Counted from the first letter of the stretch, positions 53,393 through 64,000 are shown. The stretch: 64,000 nt of DNA from Ceriagrion tenellum (GCA_963169105.1 OY720642.1:16362965-16426964), one strand, 5' to 3'. A program made the numbers and translations. Notes: generated from the sequence alone by a model not told the origin.

Positions 53393-53590
53393 TTAAGGTG
53401 GTTGGAGCGATTTTCGAATAACTACAGATTGGTGCAAAACTTTGAATCCGTGCATAATCCAGTAATATGTGTAGATATCAGTGAAATGATTGTTTATGAC
53501 ATAATAAGTTTCTTGGAAATTTTGGGCTATTTTAACTTGCAGTCTCATGGCACTTGACTTAAAGTTTGAAATAATTCGATTTTGTATGAA
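53393..53590 (+). mobile_element. TTAA-ended element family C, copy C3
   Basis: The start TTTAAGGTGGTTGGAGCGAT is followed by TTTTCGAATAACTACAGATT, then GCAAAACTTTGAATCCGTGC and the GGCACTTGACTTAAAGTTTG block. It fits the family order but lacks an identified far end. Confidence 0.6.
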
Positions 53591-54600
53591 CATCCAACCC
53601 TATAAGTGCGCAATAATTAGTTTCATATTATTATGTTGGTCGCTAATATTTATATCAATATATCGTACCGAGAAGAAAAACTTGTATTTACGTGAATTTC
53701 GAAGTTTGTGCCGTGAATCCAAGTCATAATAGTGATTTTACTAAGACGACAATCAAAAAAAATTTAGACATTAGCTATGACGATAAGTCCACCGTATAAA
53801 AAGATGTATTTAAGTGAAGGGCGGTCCGATATTTTATTTAACTGACTGGAATAAGTTATTTGCCATGTGTTCTCAATGACTAACGATCATCACTCCAGTC
53901 ACCATTGGAGAGGTTAAGAGAACGTAACTTGAATGAAAAAGAGACAATCGCTAAAATAGCTAATCGATTTAAAATATAGATTTACTTCAGAATTTCATTA
54001 TATTTGGGAGTCAAATCTTTCCTATTTTCACTGTCCTTCTAACATCAATCGAAAATGAGAGTTTACCTTATTCAGAACTTCTAGTGAGCAGCAGAGAATA
54101 AATGTCGTGTGGGACGAGAAAAGATAAAACGTTCCTCAATTCGGTAAAAGAAATACACTGCCATCGACCTAAGCTGGTGAGTGGGAAGATTTTAGGGAAT
54201 AAAGTAGGTGTACTTCAACGGGATAATTGTAACAATGGATGCGTTAACATATGTTACCTATTAATGAAAAACGCCAAGACGTCAACGGAGTAAAGTCCCA
54301 TCGAACGAACGGACTAAGACACTGGAAGAGCTCTCCACCGCATATTGGACTAAGGATGGGATTCCAGAGAAGATTTACTATTACGATGAGTGATGTATTT
54401 CAAAAAACAAGTATGAAACTCGTTGCTTCACTTGGTACTAATGAATCGTCCCTCCAAATATCATGCAGTACCAATTCAACAGCAAAAGCATAAAATACGG
54501 GCGTGTAATCAAAATGAACGGCAGTAGAATGGAAGCGTGTAGTGGTGCGCGGCCTTCTATCAGAATCATGGACCGTTGCAAAAGTAGACTAGAAGAAACT
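53591..54600. other. No recognisable feature
   Basis: AT-rich with short frames up to 80 codons (54251-54493) without motifs. Confidence 0.3.
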
Positions 54601-54638
54601 TAATGGTTGAAGGCGTAACTTTGTGGAATTTTACCGCA

Positions 54639-54823
54639 GACATGACGAAAAAGAAAAATCTCTTAGTAAATTCCACACTTTTATTCCCGACCTAGGTTTC
54701 GATTGCCTTGCGATCATTTTCAAAGTTCCCTTTAAAAATGATTGCAAGGCAATCGAAACCTAGGTTGGGAATAAAAGTTTTAAGTGTGGAATTTTCTAAG
54801 AGATATTTATTTTTCGTCGTGTC
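54639..54823. repeat. Foldback, about 85-base arms
   Basis: The left arm from GACATGACGAAAAAGAAAAA through CCGACCTAGGTTTCGATTGC to ATCATTTTCAAAG is followed, after a spacer of only a few bases, by its reverse complement ending TTTTTCGTCGTGTC. Mismatches and a small insertion (TTTTAAGTG) are few. The preceding ATGGTTGAAGGCGTAACTTT also occurs near 13525. A transcript would fold into a long hairpin. Confidence 0.87.
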
Positions 54824-54839
54824 TAACCTAGAAGAGATT

Positions 54840-55190
54840 AGAATGTTTCAAAACAAGATGTTGACGGAGGATACTGATGATGAAATGGTCAGATAAAATA
54901 AGAAATTCAGAAGTTTGCATAACAGTCGGGGAGGAAAGGACTACATGGAATAGAAGATAATAACAAGATGGGTTGAAGACAACCTGAGGTAAAATGTGTT
55001 TGTGAAGATAATAACTGAAGGAAAATGGAGGGAAAAGTCCCAAGGGGAAGGCCAATGAATAAACACATAGACCAAATGAAGAAGCGAGTATATAAGAAGG
55101 CCTAACAGTGAGTAAAGGAACTAGCATTAGACAGGGAAGGTTGGAGGGCTTGAGTCAACCAGTCTCAGGATTGAACGACCAATGACAAAA
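54840..55190 (+). mobile_element. RTE-like LINE E fragment
   Basis: The decayed reading includes an RW-EDNLR-like start, a GKVPRGRP-like box (GGAAAAGTCCCAAGGGGAAG), then the end VKELALDREGWRA and the NQSQD-TTND tail. It is colinear with 60640-60960 and 29840-30670. Only the C-terminus and 3' end remain. Confidence 0.6.
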
Positions 55191-55770
55191 GGCGTGAGGT
55201 CAAAAGGAGTTGGTTGAGATGCTCTCGAAAAAGAAAGAAAGTGTCGGAAGAGGACAAAGCGGTGGGCGGGGGAATGACGTCAAAAAAAGTCTGTTGGGAA
55301 GGTTTGCTATGAGCAGGGGGGGTGGAGCACACGGTTAAAAAAACAGAGAAATGGAAACCGAAGCGGAAGGATGATAAAAAGGTCACCCGAAATAGTGCGG
55401 CAGATGGACCCGAGGTCACAAACAGAAAAAAAAGGATTCGTTTCGACCGATCGAACATCGGCAGATTCGAATTCTTGGGGTGTGGTGGTGTGAGGGGCGG
55501 GAAGGGGGCTGGTTTTTATATTGGAAAGTAACCTCCAGGATCCCACGCTCCCATTTCCATCCCACAACGATATCTCCAAAATCAATTACTCCGTCACATA
55601 TCCCTCCACCCGCCTGATCTGCCACCATTTTCGTCCTTCCACCCATTTTATCACTGTTTGCATTCATTATTCCAAACCTGTGCGGAGCTTGGAGGAAATA
55701 ATGAGCAATTAAAGCGAGCCAATGAAGAGGTGTTCACATTTATCACATCTCTTCGACTACTGAATGATAT
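55191..55770. other. G/A-rich then C/T-rich block, no gene
   Basis: Overlapping open frames on both strands (up to 97 codons) in low-complexity DNA. None shows motifs. Confidence 0.35.
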
Positions 55771-55774
55771 GTGA

Positions 55775-56340
55775 AGACTGACTGGCTTAACTACTCATCC
55801 ATTAAACGTCCAGCCAAAACTACGGGGAATGTGAGGACAGGTTAATCAGAGATTCATTTAAAGTTATAGGACAATTTTACGAGAAAATGAAGAAGCAATA
55901 TCACTTTTCTCTCGTGAGGCCTGACTATGCCGCTATTATATGGGACCCTTGCGAAGTATAACTAGTATCAGAAATACATTGACTGCAGTGGAGAGCAGCA
56001 CGATTTGCTAAAAGTTGTTTCGATATACTAAGCAGTGTTACCGATTTGTTGAAGGAATTAGGGTGGCAGCCACAAACTAAGCGAAGGGGAAAATATATAT
56101 GCTAAATATTTTGCGATAGTCAAAGCAGATTTTTTTTCGCCGGTCGTTCAACATATTTTGCTATAAGAAACCTATTACGGTAGGTAACGACCACAGGTAT
56201 AAGATTAAGGAAATAGACTGCAGAACCGATTGCTTGAAAATATCACTTTTTCACAGACGATAAGGAACAAAATTAGTTGCAATAGATCAATTATCTGACC
56301 CTCATTTGAAAGAGTAGGCTCCGTACTTGTGTTTAAAAAC
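55775..56340 (+). mobile_element. CR1/Jockey-like LINE C-terminus (family D)
   Basis: The reading SLVRPDYAAIIWDPCEV, then QWRAARFAKSCFDILSSVTD and LLKELGWQPQTKRRGK, then a decayed IR-IDCRTD-like end, is the same C-terminal architecture as family A (RPHLEY-SVWDP, RKAARFVKNCY, LGWEPLETRR) but clearly a different family. There are several stops and shifts. It is directly followed by the repeat-D 3' UTR. Confidence 0.8.
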
Positions 56341-56344
56341 ATGA

Positions 56345-56695
56345 CATCTTTCTAAACAACTGACTCAGCTTCAAATGTCCGGCATAATTTTGTTCCCTGT
56401 ATTATTTAATATCTTGTACCATTATTTTATGAATAAAATATTTAACACTAAAGTGTAGTTGTATCTTAACAAGTGTGCTGCATTTTAGCATGTTCATTAT
56501 CTTAGCACTCTCCTAGTTTCTGGTTTAGCCGGGCATTGTTCTCCTGACTACTTTTCAATTCTGCGCCCAACGGCCGAGGAAACGTGTGAGGTTTTGATAT
56601 GGACAAGGACGATTGCTACACGCCTGGGGTAGAATCACCTCGTGTCACACAACCTAGTGGTATCTTGCTCGGTACTTCGTAGACGAAGAAAAGTA
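56345..56695 (+). repeat. Repeat family D, copy 2
   Basis: The 3'-UTR-like sequence shared with 5575-5895 (ATGTCCGGCAT, TAGCACTCTCCTAGTTTCTG, TAGAATCACCTCGTGTCACA). It ends near a GACGAAGAAAAGTATT stretch. Confidence 0.65.
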
Positions 56696-57170
56696 TTACT
56701 TTTCTATGCTTGAAATGATACAAATATGCTCCTCCAACGACTAAGGAGATGTAGACATAGAACACATGTAGTTATTTGTCACATACGTGGAGTAATATGG
56801 ACTCAGTAATCATCTGCTCTCTCGTATCCTCAACGCGATCTCCGAAGTTATGTACCCACCTGATTCCCTCTTAAACCTTTGGTTCGCTTGAATTCCCCAC
56901 AACTGTCAAATTTTGTCCATACAGCAGCTTCCTTTTATTGCTGATTTCATCAGGCAGGTCTTAGAACGCTAGACTCTCACATGATTTGAGCGCTTGGAAT
57001 GCTATAGCAACAAAATCGCAGATCAGATTTGATTATCTCGTTAGTGACATTGACCTGTTCTAAAAACTGTTATTGAAATTGCTTTCAGACAATCGATTAA
57101 AAACTAGGCTTAATCTCTTATGTAAATTCTAAACCAATAAATTTTTGATGACGTAATTAACATCGGCGTA
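56696..57170. other. No recognisable feature
   Basis: Unassigned sequence. Confidence 0.3.
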
Positions 57171-57174
57171 CCAC

Positions 57175-57612
57175 GGTAGTTCAGATCATGATATTAAAAT
57201 AAGGGAAATAGACTGAAGAACAGACAGATTTGTTGGTTTTCTCGCGATCGATAGGAGACCATGAGACTTTGAAGCTGATTAGCCGACTTGATCCCTTATA
57301 ATTTCTCCTTATTCTCCAACGTAGTACTAACATCACTCTTCGCATGATTCCTGCATGACTCTAGTATCTCTGATCGTTTATGTATTTGGTAAACACATCA
57401 ATAAAAAGAGTTTCAGTATGATCGGTAGCATATCAATAGTGTAGTGAATTTTGGTGAAAGATCCCCGTGTGTTAGTTTTTACAGGTTCTTGCTCATGTAT
57501 TATTGGTCGTACTTTCGTAAACTTTATAAGGGTACATTATAGTCAGGTTGATCATAACTCACTCCCTGCCACGCACCCTTGAAGTGGCTGGCAGAGTAAT
57601 AAGTAGGCGTAC
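57175..57612 (+). mobile_element. LINE family A2 3'-end fragment
   Basis: AAGGGAAATAGACTGAAGAA and GATCGATAGGAGACCATGAG are the decayed last codons. The 3' UTR ends AACTCACTCCCTGCCACGCA, CTTGAAGTGGCTGGCAGAG and TAATAAGTAGGCG. It is colinear with 28640-29126. Confidence 0.65.
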
Positions 57613-58411
57613 GACAAAACTCCTCAGGCTGATCGCGTAAATTGGAAGTCATATTTTTAATAAAAAAATTGTACCATTTTTGCTTTTAGAGTTTCTTTCC
57701 TAAAAATCAGATTTGGAACGGTTAATTTTTAATGTCTCGGATCATTTGTCACGGGAGTCCAAATCCTTAAAAGCAAATTGATCCCATGGGACGTGATAAC
57801 GTGTGCCCACCGCTAATTGAGCACTCTACCATTTAAACTGCCATCGTATTACCTTACATAACCGCTTCATTACGGAGCACTTGGAATCAATCGAAAGCGT
57901 AATGGAAATATCGATGATGAGCATAACCTTGGCCGTTAGATAGCTGGTCGGAGATTTCCACTATTAACATGTAATTTTTACAATTATAGTAATAACAAAA
58001 TATCTGCCGTGTTGAATATATCCGTTCTCAATTAAGCTCAGGTTTATGGCCACACGTAGATGGCGATAAAACAGCTGCAGCAGATAAAATGAATATTGTC
58101 TGGCGTAACATGTATTTTGGTGACGTAACAATTGACTCACGTTGATAAAAAGTTAAAAGTAAATTTGTTAAATCCACGCAACTCTTTTTAATAGCACAGC
58201 ATCACCGGTTCCACCAGTTTGGGCAAGATCAGATCATTCGGGATACAAATGACCTGTAATGTACTAATGACCGTTGTACCTGATGATTCTGTAACAGGTG
58301 AAACCGGTTGTGCAATGCTATTAAAAATATTGAGAGGAATTCCCAAAGGTAATATTTTTAATTTTTCATGAAACTCTCTCAGGATAGTAAGCAATACTTA
58401 CTGAACTTATG
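57613..58411. other. No recognisable feature
   Basis: AT-rich. A local inverted word pair around 58255-58310 (ACCTGATGATTCTGTAACAG then GTGAAACCGG) is weak. No gene. Confidence 0.3.
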
Positions 58412-59057
58412 CAGGGTGGTGATCGTCAGGGAAAACCTGGAATCCTCAGAGAACTTTGAATTTCTTGAAAAGTCAGGGAATCCTCGTAACAATCAGGGAG
58501 AAACTGGAATAGGAATCCTCGTTATTTTTCTACAATTACGTTTATCGGTCAATCTTTCCCGCCCTTTATTTCACCGACTAAAACTAACGTTCGTCGCTGA
58601 CGTGCATGGAATAAGCACCATCAATTCGTGGAGCATTCAATCGTGAATTTTAGTTATTTAGCTGTGAATCAGACGCACAATGTATCCATTTTAAATATCT
58701 TTATTGCGATATTTGCCTAGTTATGTTTAAAATCATGATCACAATGTATTACGCTCATCACAAAGAACCCGAGGCTATGTTGTTCGGAAAATTTTATCTC
58801 GCGTTGTTTTCACTTCCGAAACTCAGGTCGAGAAGTAGCTGCAGCACACTAGCTTATTGTTAATACATGCTTGCGGTTCAAAAATACGAGACGATGGTAG
58901 GATAATTTAGAAAATTTTAATCTGCCGTAGAAAATATTATTCGGCAGAAAAAAATATTCCAATAATAGCTGAGCTTTTTGCGATCGGTCAGGGAAATTGG
59001 AAAATCCACCAGGGAAAAGTCAGGGAATTTGAAAATTGGATATCAGTGGCCATCCTG
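58412..59057 (-). mobile_element. Family F DNA transposon, copy F2, 5-bp target duplication
   Basis: A 646-bp reverse-complement copy of F1. The left end is CAGGGTGGTGATCGTCAGGG and the right end is TGGATATCAGTGGCCATCCTG. TTATG is duplicated on both sides (58407-58411 and 59058-59062). TCAGGGA subterminal repeats cluster at both ends. No coding. Confidence 0.82.
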
Positions 59058-59159
59058 TTATGGCATCGTATGTATAAAATTCCTCATTCATAGCAAAGAT
59101 TTCGTGGGCAGGTTGGTTGGTAACAAGGGGAGAGAAAAAAGACAACTGAACGGTGAATT

Positions 59160-59432
59160 GTGACACAATGTGTGTGGCAGGAGGGTATGGTGCAGGAAGG
59201 AGCACCAAGGACAGGTGGACACTGGCCACTGGACACGCGACCGGCGTCGGCGTTAGCCAACTCTTAAAGAATGGCCCAGACCTGAGTACTTGAAGCAGAC
59301 ACCACACGATTTCAAGCAGGGAATCAGGATTTCACCGAATTATCTCCGCCACCACTGGAGATCAAACCCGGGCCCTCGACATGGAAATACAGTGCTTCAT
59401 TCACCTCACCAGCCAAATCCACTTATGTCCTC
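59160..59432 (-). mobile_element. tRNA-derived SINE, diverged second copy
   Basis: The minus-strand head contains GGCTGGTGAGGTGAATGAAG as an A-box region and GGGTTTGATCTCC as a weakened B box. The body retains AACGCCGACGCCGGTCGCG, the counterpart of the first copy's GCCGACGCCGGGTTTC. Target duplications were not found. It directly abuts the tail of LINE A8. Confidence 0.65.
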
Positions 59433-59440
59433 ACTGATGA

Positions 59441-60265
59441 TCTACATCTACATACTACCCCACGAGCCTCCGCATGGGTGTGTGGCAGGGAGTGGTCAGT
59501 CACCAGCCGTGTAAAGATGTAAAATGTTTGGAGGTGAAATGGTGACACTTACTATGGGAGTGTATTTAGAGGAGATCAGTTTTTATTGTGGTCGCTTAGT
59601 GTGCGCGGAAAGAACGAGTTTTTGTATCTATCTGTTCGGCAGAGTATCTCTCTTATTTTATCACATTTGTCAGACAAAGAAATGTAGTGAGGCATCATGA
59701 TAATATTCTCCGTGTCGCTCTGAAACACACCAGTTCTGAATATCTCAAGCAGCCTAAGCCTAGCGTGCAGCCTCCGAGTATCTAGGGGCTCCCACCTTAA
59801 TCTCTCTTATAGTTGTGTAACACTATATGTTCGTTCGTAGCAGTTTTTAAAGAAGTGCGCTGCTTTCTTTTGTATTTTATTAATTTTTTTGGTTAAATCT
59901 TTACGACCAGGGTTACAAATGTTCGTGGTGTATTCGAGGTGTGGCCTTAGTAGAGCGAAGTAGCATCTCTCTTTTACTTTTTCATCCGAGGACCTTCCTA
60001 TTATACGCTTGATAAATCCTAGTTTTTTTAATGCTGTGCCGCATATGTTTTGTATGTGTGTTCCCTACGATATCTGAAGTTATGGTAATTCCAAGATATT
60101 TTACTGTATCTGAAGATTTTATGTTTACTCCACCCACGGTGTAGGTATGGCTTTTGTGTGATGACTTTCGCAGGAAGTGAACTGTGGTGCATTTACTAAT
60201 ATTTAGTTCTAATCCCCACTCCTGGCACCATGAATGAACGTTGTTAAGGTCAGATGACAGAACTT
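59441..60265 (-). mobile_element. LINE family A, copy A8
   Basis: It begins with the TCTACATCTACATACTACCC tail and the GTCAGTCACCAGCCGTG 3' UTR. The minus-strand reading is decayed, but 60265-60070 gives DLNNVHSWCQEWGLELNISK, then CTTVHFLRKSSHKSHTYTVG and GVNIKSSDTVKYLGITI. This is the part of the RT after the catalytic box, where W-C-x-W-L-L-N-x-x-K-C is conserved in CR1/Jockey types. It extends further 5' than the other copies. Confidence 0.85.
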
Positions 60266-60639
60266 CCGTGGAAAAACATTTATTTAAGTAAACATGATTA
60301 TTTATTGGTCACATATTTAAATGAGAGAATCCAAAAAAGTCATGCCAGAAGCAATTGACTTTATCAAATGCCAGGATATTAGCATCTCTCGTTGATGTCA
60401 CCGTCGCGCCGGTAATTACTAATAGCCGCATGGATGTCTGGGAACCGCTGATTACAAAAAGTGAAGATCACCCAGCTACAAACGTCATTGGTTCGCAGCC
60501 ACTAGAACCAATTGGAAGCGAGTAGCAGATTAGTACCTCATCGATTGGGAAATCAAGTCAACTAGTTAGTGTGATGGCAGGCATACTTCTGATGCAGCAT
60601 ATAGGTTGATTATTATTTCAGATTTAGCTTTCCAAAAGA
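60266..60639. other. No recognisable feature
   Basis: Unassigned sequence upstream of LINE E copies. Confidence 0.3.
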
Positions 60640-61185
60640 AATAGACGGACAAAGTTAGAAATGATTAAGTGCACATAAGAGGATAAGAGGAAAGGATCAT
60701 ATGGAGCACTATACAAAAAAGAAGAACCAGATGGATTGGACACACCCTGAGAAAAAATGTGTTCGGGAAAAGCATAATTGAAGGTAAAATAGAGGGAAAA
60801 GTCCCCAAAGGAAGACCAAGGAATAAGTTCATGGACCAAGTAAAAATAATAGTAGATAGGAAGAGGTACCAGGAAGTAAGGGTACCAGAATTAGATAGGA
60901 AAGTATGTAAGGCTACTAGAAAGGCTCGTAAGACACCTGCTAAGACACTCGGAGTGGTTTACCAGCTTAATTGAAGGTGGGATGGAGGCTAAGAGAAAAG
61001 AGGAAGGCCAAGAAAGGAGTTCTTAACGGACGTAAAGGATGGAAGACCTTATGGAGTGGTCAAGTATCTGGCGATGGAAAGACGACCTTTAAGAGAACAA
61101 AATGCTGCCCATCAACCCAACGGTTGAGGAGAGGAAGAAGTAGAGCTGCAGTCAACCAATCTTAAAATTGAACGACCACTCATGA
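60640..61185 (+). mobile_element. RTE-like LINE E fragments, two C-termini in tandem
   Basis: 60720-60905 reads WIGHTLRKNVFGKSIIEGKI, EGKVPKGRPRNKFMDQVK and DRKRYQEVRVPELDRK. 60985-61135 reads RKRGRPRKEFLTDVKDGRP and MERRPLREQNAAH, a second related C-terminus. Both are standard RTE-type C-terminal boxes (W-GH-LR, GK-P-GRPR, the final RR/E-W helix). Each is 5'-truncated and partly frameshifted. Confidence 0.8.
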
Positions 61186-61289
61186 CTGATCACTTTTTCT
61201 CTATTTGTTAGCCTCTGCGATACATTTTTAAAATGGTAAAGAGCCTTCATGGACACCCTATGCATAACTCTTAGCACCTCCTACACAAC

Positions 61290-61410
61290 CTACGGAATGA
61301 GGCAGTACGTAGGAAGAAATACGAGGAGGTAAGGGAACTAGCATTAGATTGGGAAGGATGGAGGGCTGCAGTCAACCAATCTTACGATTAAACGACTTGG
61401 TGAATGATGA
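61290..61410 (+). mobile_element. LINE E 3' end with GATGA tail
   Basis: RKKYEEVRELALDWEGWRAA, then VNQSYD and a tail of GATGACTTAGTGAAATGATG. It matches the end of the copies at 54840 and 29840. Confidence 0.7.
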
Positions 61411-62495
61411 CTTAGTGAAATGATGACTTAGTGAAATTCCATTATCGCTGTTACTTTTAAATTTTCGAAATAGTCCACTCAAAGTCGACCGTTTGCATCA
61501 CCAAGGTGACATCATTAGTTACATATGGAACAATCGCAGAGTATGTATTCAGATTAATCTTTGTCACAACCTCTTATTTTAGCACTGCTTTTTTCCGGAG
61601 ATATCGGTAGAAACTAATAATTTTCTTCGCCACATCCCCGACATTCCACATATTTATTTCTGTTTGTTCAGGATTACATTAAATATTTATGTTACATGTA
61701 TTGAACTGTTAAGGTAGTTAATGAGGTCTATAATGTAAATCAGGTCGAATATTTCAATATCAAGCAAAATTAATTTTAACGTAGACCTGAGAAAGCATAA
61801 ATGAAAATTCGAAACGTCGACAAAAGAGGAATGAAATAAAATGATTAATATTCAACTTACTACTACAGAAAAAAATTATTATAGTATACCGGCATACCGT
61901 TAACAGAGACTGTTAATGAGGAAGAAGGTTGAGGGGTGACGGTTGCTACGGGGAATGAGTGCGTTAGGGATGGCAAGTTTGAAAAATACAATATATCCCC
62001 TAACAAACAAGAGTACAATTTTTGAGAAAATCAGAAGACTTTTATAGCATGGCTTCGGCGGTCCCCTTTCGCCCGGTACGAATTATAACTCTTTGTAAAT
62101 CTTCGTTTTACGATATCAATACCCTTATGATCAACTTTCCCGTTCCCTCGCTGATTTTGAGTTCTTATTAACTGCAAACTTGTGTATCCTTATCACTGAT
62201 GCTTCCACTAATAATTGAGTAAACTAGAATGAATCTTGTTCATTACATTCTCCTTTCTTTACGTTTACACCAGAAGTCGCAATACTGAGTTGATCTGCCT
62301 CTGCCTGAAACCTGCGCGATTCCGCCGACTGCAAGGGGTGTCGATAACAGGTGATGTTACCACAGAAACTGATAGCTTCGGGACACACACTCCCATTACA
62401 TAAAGTCTGTTCCAGGAATGCACAAACAGGCAGCTGCGCCCTCGAGACGATCCCTTCCCCACTCTAACCCCATGCATATCTATCTCTCTCCCTCG
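61411..62495. other. No recognisable feature
   Basis: AT-rich sequence with no repeat ends or motifs recognised. Confidence 0.3.
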
Positions 62496-62730
62496 CGTTC
62501 TTTCTCGCAGAGTCCCCAGGGGGGCGGAAACTGCGAACGCGGAGCTTTGAAACGATGGAAAGCGCTCTTGTGAGGGGAGGGAGAGAGAGAGAGAGAGCAG
62601 GCTGTGCGGCGATTGAGAGAGCAAAGGAGCACTGTTCGTGGAGAGATAGGAAAGGAAAAACAAATGGGCAACGGAATGAGATTGGAAAGGAAGGCGCGGA
62701 GAGGGAGAGGGGGGGGGAAGACGAGAGACA
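62496..62730. repeat. Purine-rich (GA) low-complexity block
   Basis: G/A-rich plus strand with (GA)n near 62579-62600 and a G run at 62709-62717. The frames over it, including a 178-codon minus-strand frame (62265-62801), are Ser/Pro/Leu-rich and compositional. Confidence 0.6.
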
Positions 62731-62973
62731 AACGAAGAAAATGTACGAAAATCGCGAAGAGCGAAAATATATGAGTGAAGTTTACATACGCTCATACTCA
62801 TCAGTTATTTCACTTTCCGGGTGGGAAAACTTAAAGAGTGTAATTATTTTTGTTAGGCCAAAACAACTGGTTCGTTTTTTGGTAATTTCCTCCATAACCC
62901 ACTCTCTTTTCAACGTTGGCTTCCCTTAAGCAATGCTTCATATACGGTCTCCTATTCTAATGATTCCTATTCT

Positions 62974-63536
62974 ACACGGAGAAAAAAGATTTGTCAAAAA
63001 CAAGCGAACACGTATGATAGGGAGTAATTTCGTTAAATACGCTGAAAAGTTTATGCGAATAATTTATTTTGCCAAGCGATTCGGTTAACTCGTATTAAAA
63101 ATTTCGGTAGTTCATAATACGGCAAATAGCACGGAAGAGTTTGGTTAAAAGAATAAAGTTAATTCGGTACGTTTTTCAGTTTGACAATTTTCAGCGAAGG
63201 GATAGTAAATTCTATGAATATGTTGTACGTTTGCTCAAGAGTATCGACATTTAATTATTATTAAAATAATTTTAATTATAAAAATTGATTAATTTTGTTC
63301 GATTAATATAATCGTAGCATCTATGACAATTAATCTAATGTGCACGAATTTATCAAAATAGCTAAAAAAATCTTCCATTTAATGGATCGCGTCGCCTTGG
63401 TTATTTTTATCGAACTATACCAACTAAACAAGTTCGAGAAAAGGAATCTAAAAATTTAATGTTCCATATGAACTGAATTTTGCAGTGAAATTTATCAAAA
63501 ACTGATACTTCCAACCAAACATTTTTCTCAGTGTGT
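62974..63536. mobile_element. Possible AT-rich TIR element H
   Basis: ACACGGAGAAAAAAGATTTG at the left and AACATTTTTCTCAGTGTGT at the right form a modest inverted pair around 520 bases of AT-rich DNA without frames. Short ACAC-GAGAAAA ends occur on several arthropod DNA elements. The match is too short to be sure. Confidence 0.35.
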
Positions 63537-64000
63537 CTCCACTCCACACACAGTCTCCACAGTTACATTTACCCATGATTTTCGTGGTCAACCTCTCCCT
63601 CTCCCACCGCTCACTCTACTTTCACATAATACCAATTAAGCCACTCTTTCATCACTCTCTCATTCCTAACCCATCCTCCTCCTCCTGCAAACACATCTCA
63701 GGCACCCCTTTCCCATTGAATTCCCCACTCTTGTGCTTAGCCCGACATACCCAGGGTTTGATACAGCATAATAAAAAAGGCCCGAAGGAGTTCGTTACTT
63801 TACAGTACAATATTCGTTTCTCTAGTCAAAAGCTCACTCCAACGTAAATGCTCAACACACTACTTTCGACTGCTCAACCGGCATTTGTGCGCATCATATA
63901 ATCTCAGCGTCCCGATGTGTCAGTTCACCTCACATACGTCCCAGCATTCGGCATGCGATGGCGGCGGGGAAACAAGAGGAGCGCTAGCAGCGTTGCATCG
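63537..64000. other. C/T-rich end of window, no gene called
   Basis: A 104-codon plus-strand frame (63533-63847) is Ser/His/Leu-rich at first and more protein-like at its end (LARHTQGLIQHNKKGPKEFV), but I recognise no family. The last 60 bases are GC-rich. Confidence 0.3.

Noticed and set aside
62265..62801. 178-codon minus-strand frame
   Set aside because: Lies opposite a (GA)n-rich tract; low stop density is compositional.
1..64000. CRISPR arrays, bacterial operons, rRNA genes or LTR retrotransposons
   Set aside because: No regularly spaced repeats, no Shine-Dalgarno-led gene series, no rRNA-like sequence, and no long terminal direct repeats with gag/pol motifs were seen.

Overview
The window looks like intergenic DNA from a large, repeat-rich animal genome, most likely an arthropod. 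That lineage is an inference from the kinds of LINE, SINE and DNA-transposon debris present; no host gene pins it down. I see no operons, bacterial ribosome-binding sites, CRISPR arrays, rRNA or functional tRNA genes, and no complete host protein-coding gene. The strongest host-coding hint is one possible internal exon (50776-50874, minus strand) with consensus splice borders. Two weaker coding-like remnants lie at 4720-4976 and 8040-8310.

Nearly everything recognisable is transposon-derived and dead. Non-LTR retrotransposon pieces dominate: RTE-like endonuclease/reverse-transcriptase fragments (1-1655, 3205-3895, 20640-22870, 31120-31574, 39010-39475, 43055-43225, 51487-52125, and the 'E' group at 29840-30670, 54840-55190, 60640-61185, 61290-61410) and CR1/Jockey-like C-termini (4160-4702, 17300-18640, 55775-56340). 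One family, called A here, has at least eight 5'-truncated copies ending in a (GATGTA)n-type tail. Others are a Penelope-like GIY-YIG endonuclease fragment (32457-32621), a tRNA-headed SINE seen twice (13698-14005, 59160-59432), and a second SINE type (39847-40035).

The cut-and-paste fraction is rich. It includes a MITE family (B) of about 550 bp with TTAA-flanked inverted ends, in seven copies, and a second family (C) with nearly the same terminus in four copies. A piggyBac-like palindromic MITE lies at 1711-1948. A 650-bp family (F) has two copies in opposite orientation, each with a perfect 5-bp target duplication. A hAT remnant lies at 30044-30577, a Tigger/pogo-like MITE at 33474-33793, and several foldback elements elsewhere.

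The layout records successive insertions. Examples are foldback G1 containing LINE E containing a hAT remnant (29700-30835), MITE B4 split by a LINE with an 11-bp duplication, MITE B7 inside inverted-repeat element I, and LINE A7 split by an unknown 470-bp insertion with a 15-bp duplication. Between these lie AT-rich stretches with nothing recognisable, plus strongly strand-asymmetric G-rich or C/T-rich blocks (for example 12100-13080, 14600-15480, 25700-26000, 34456-35690). The blocks carry long open frames without the look of real proteins.
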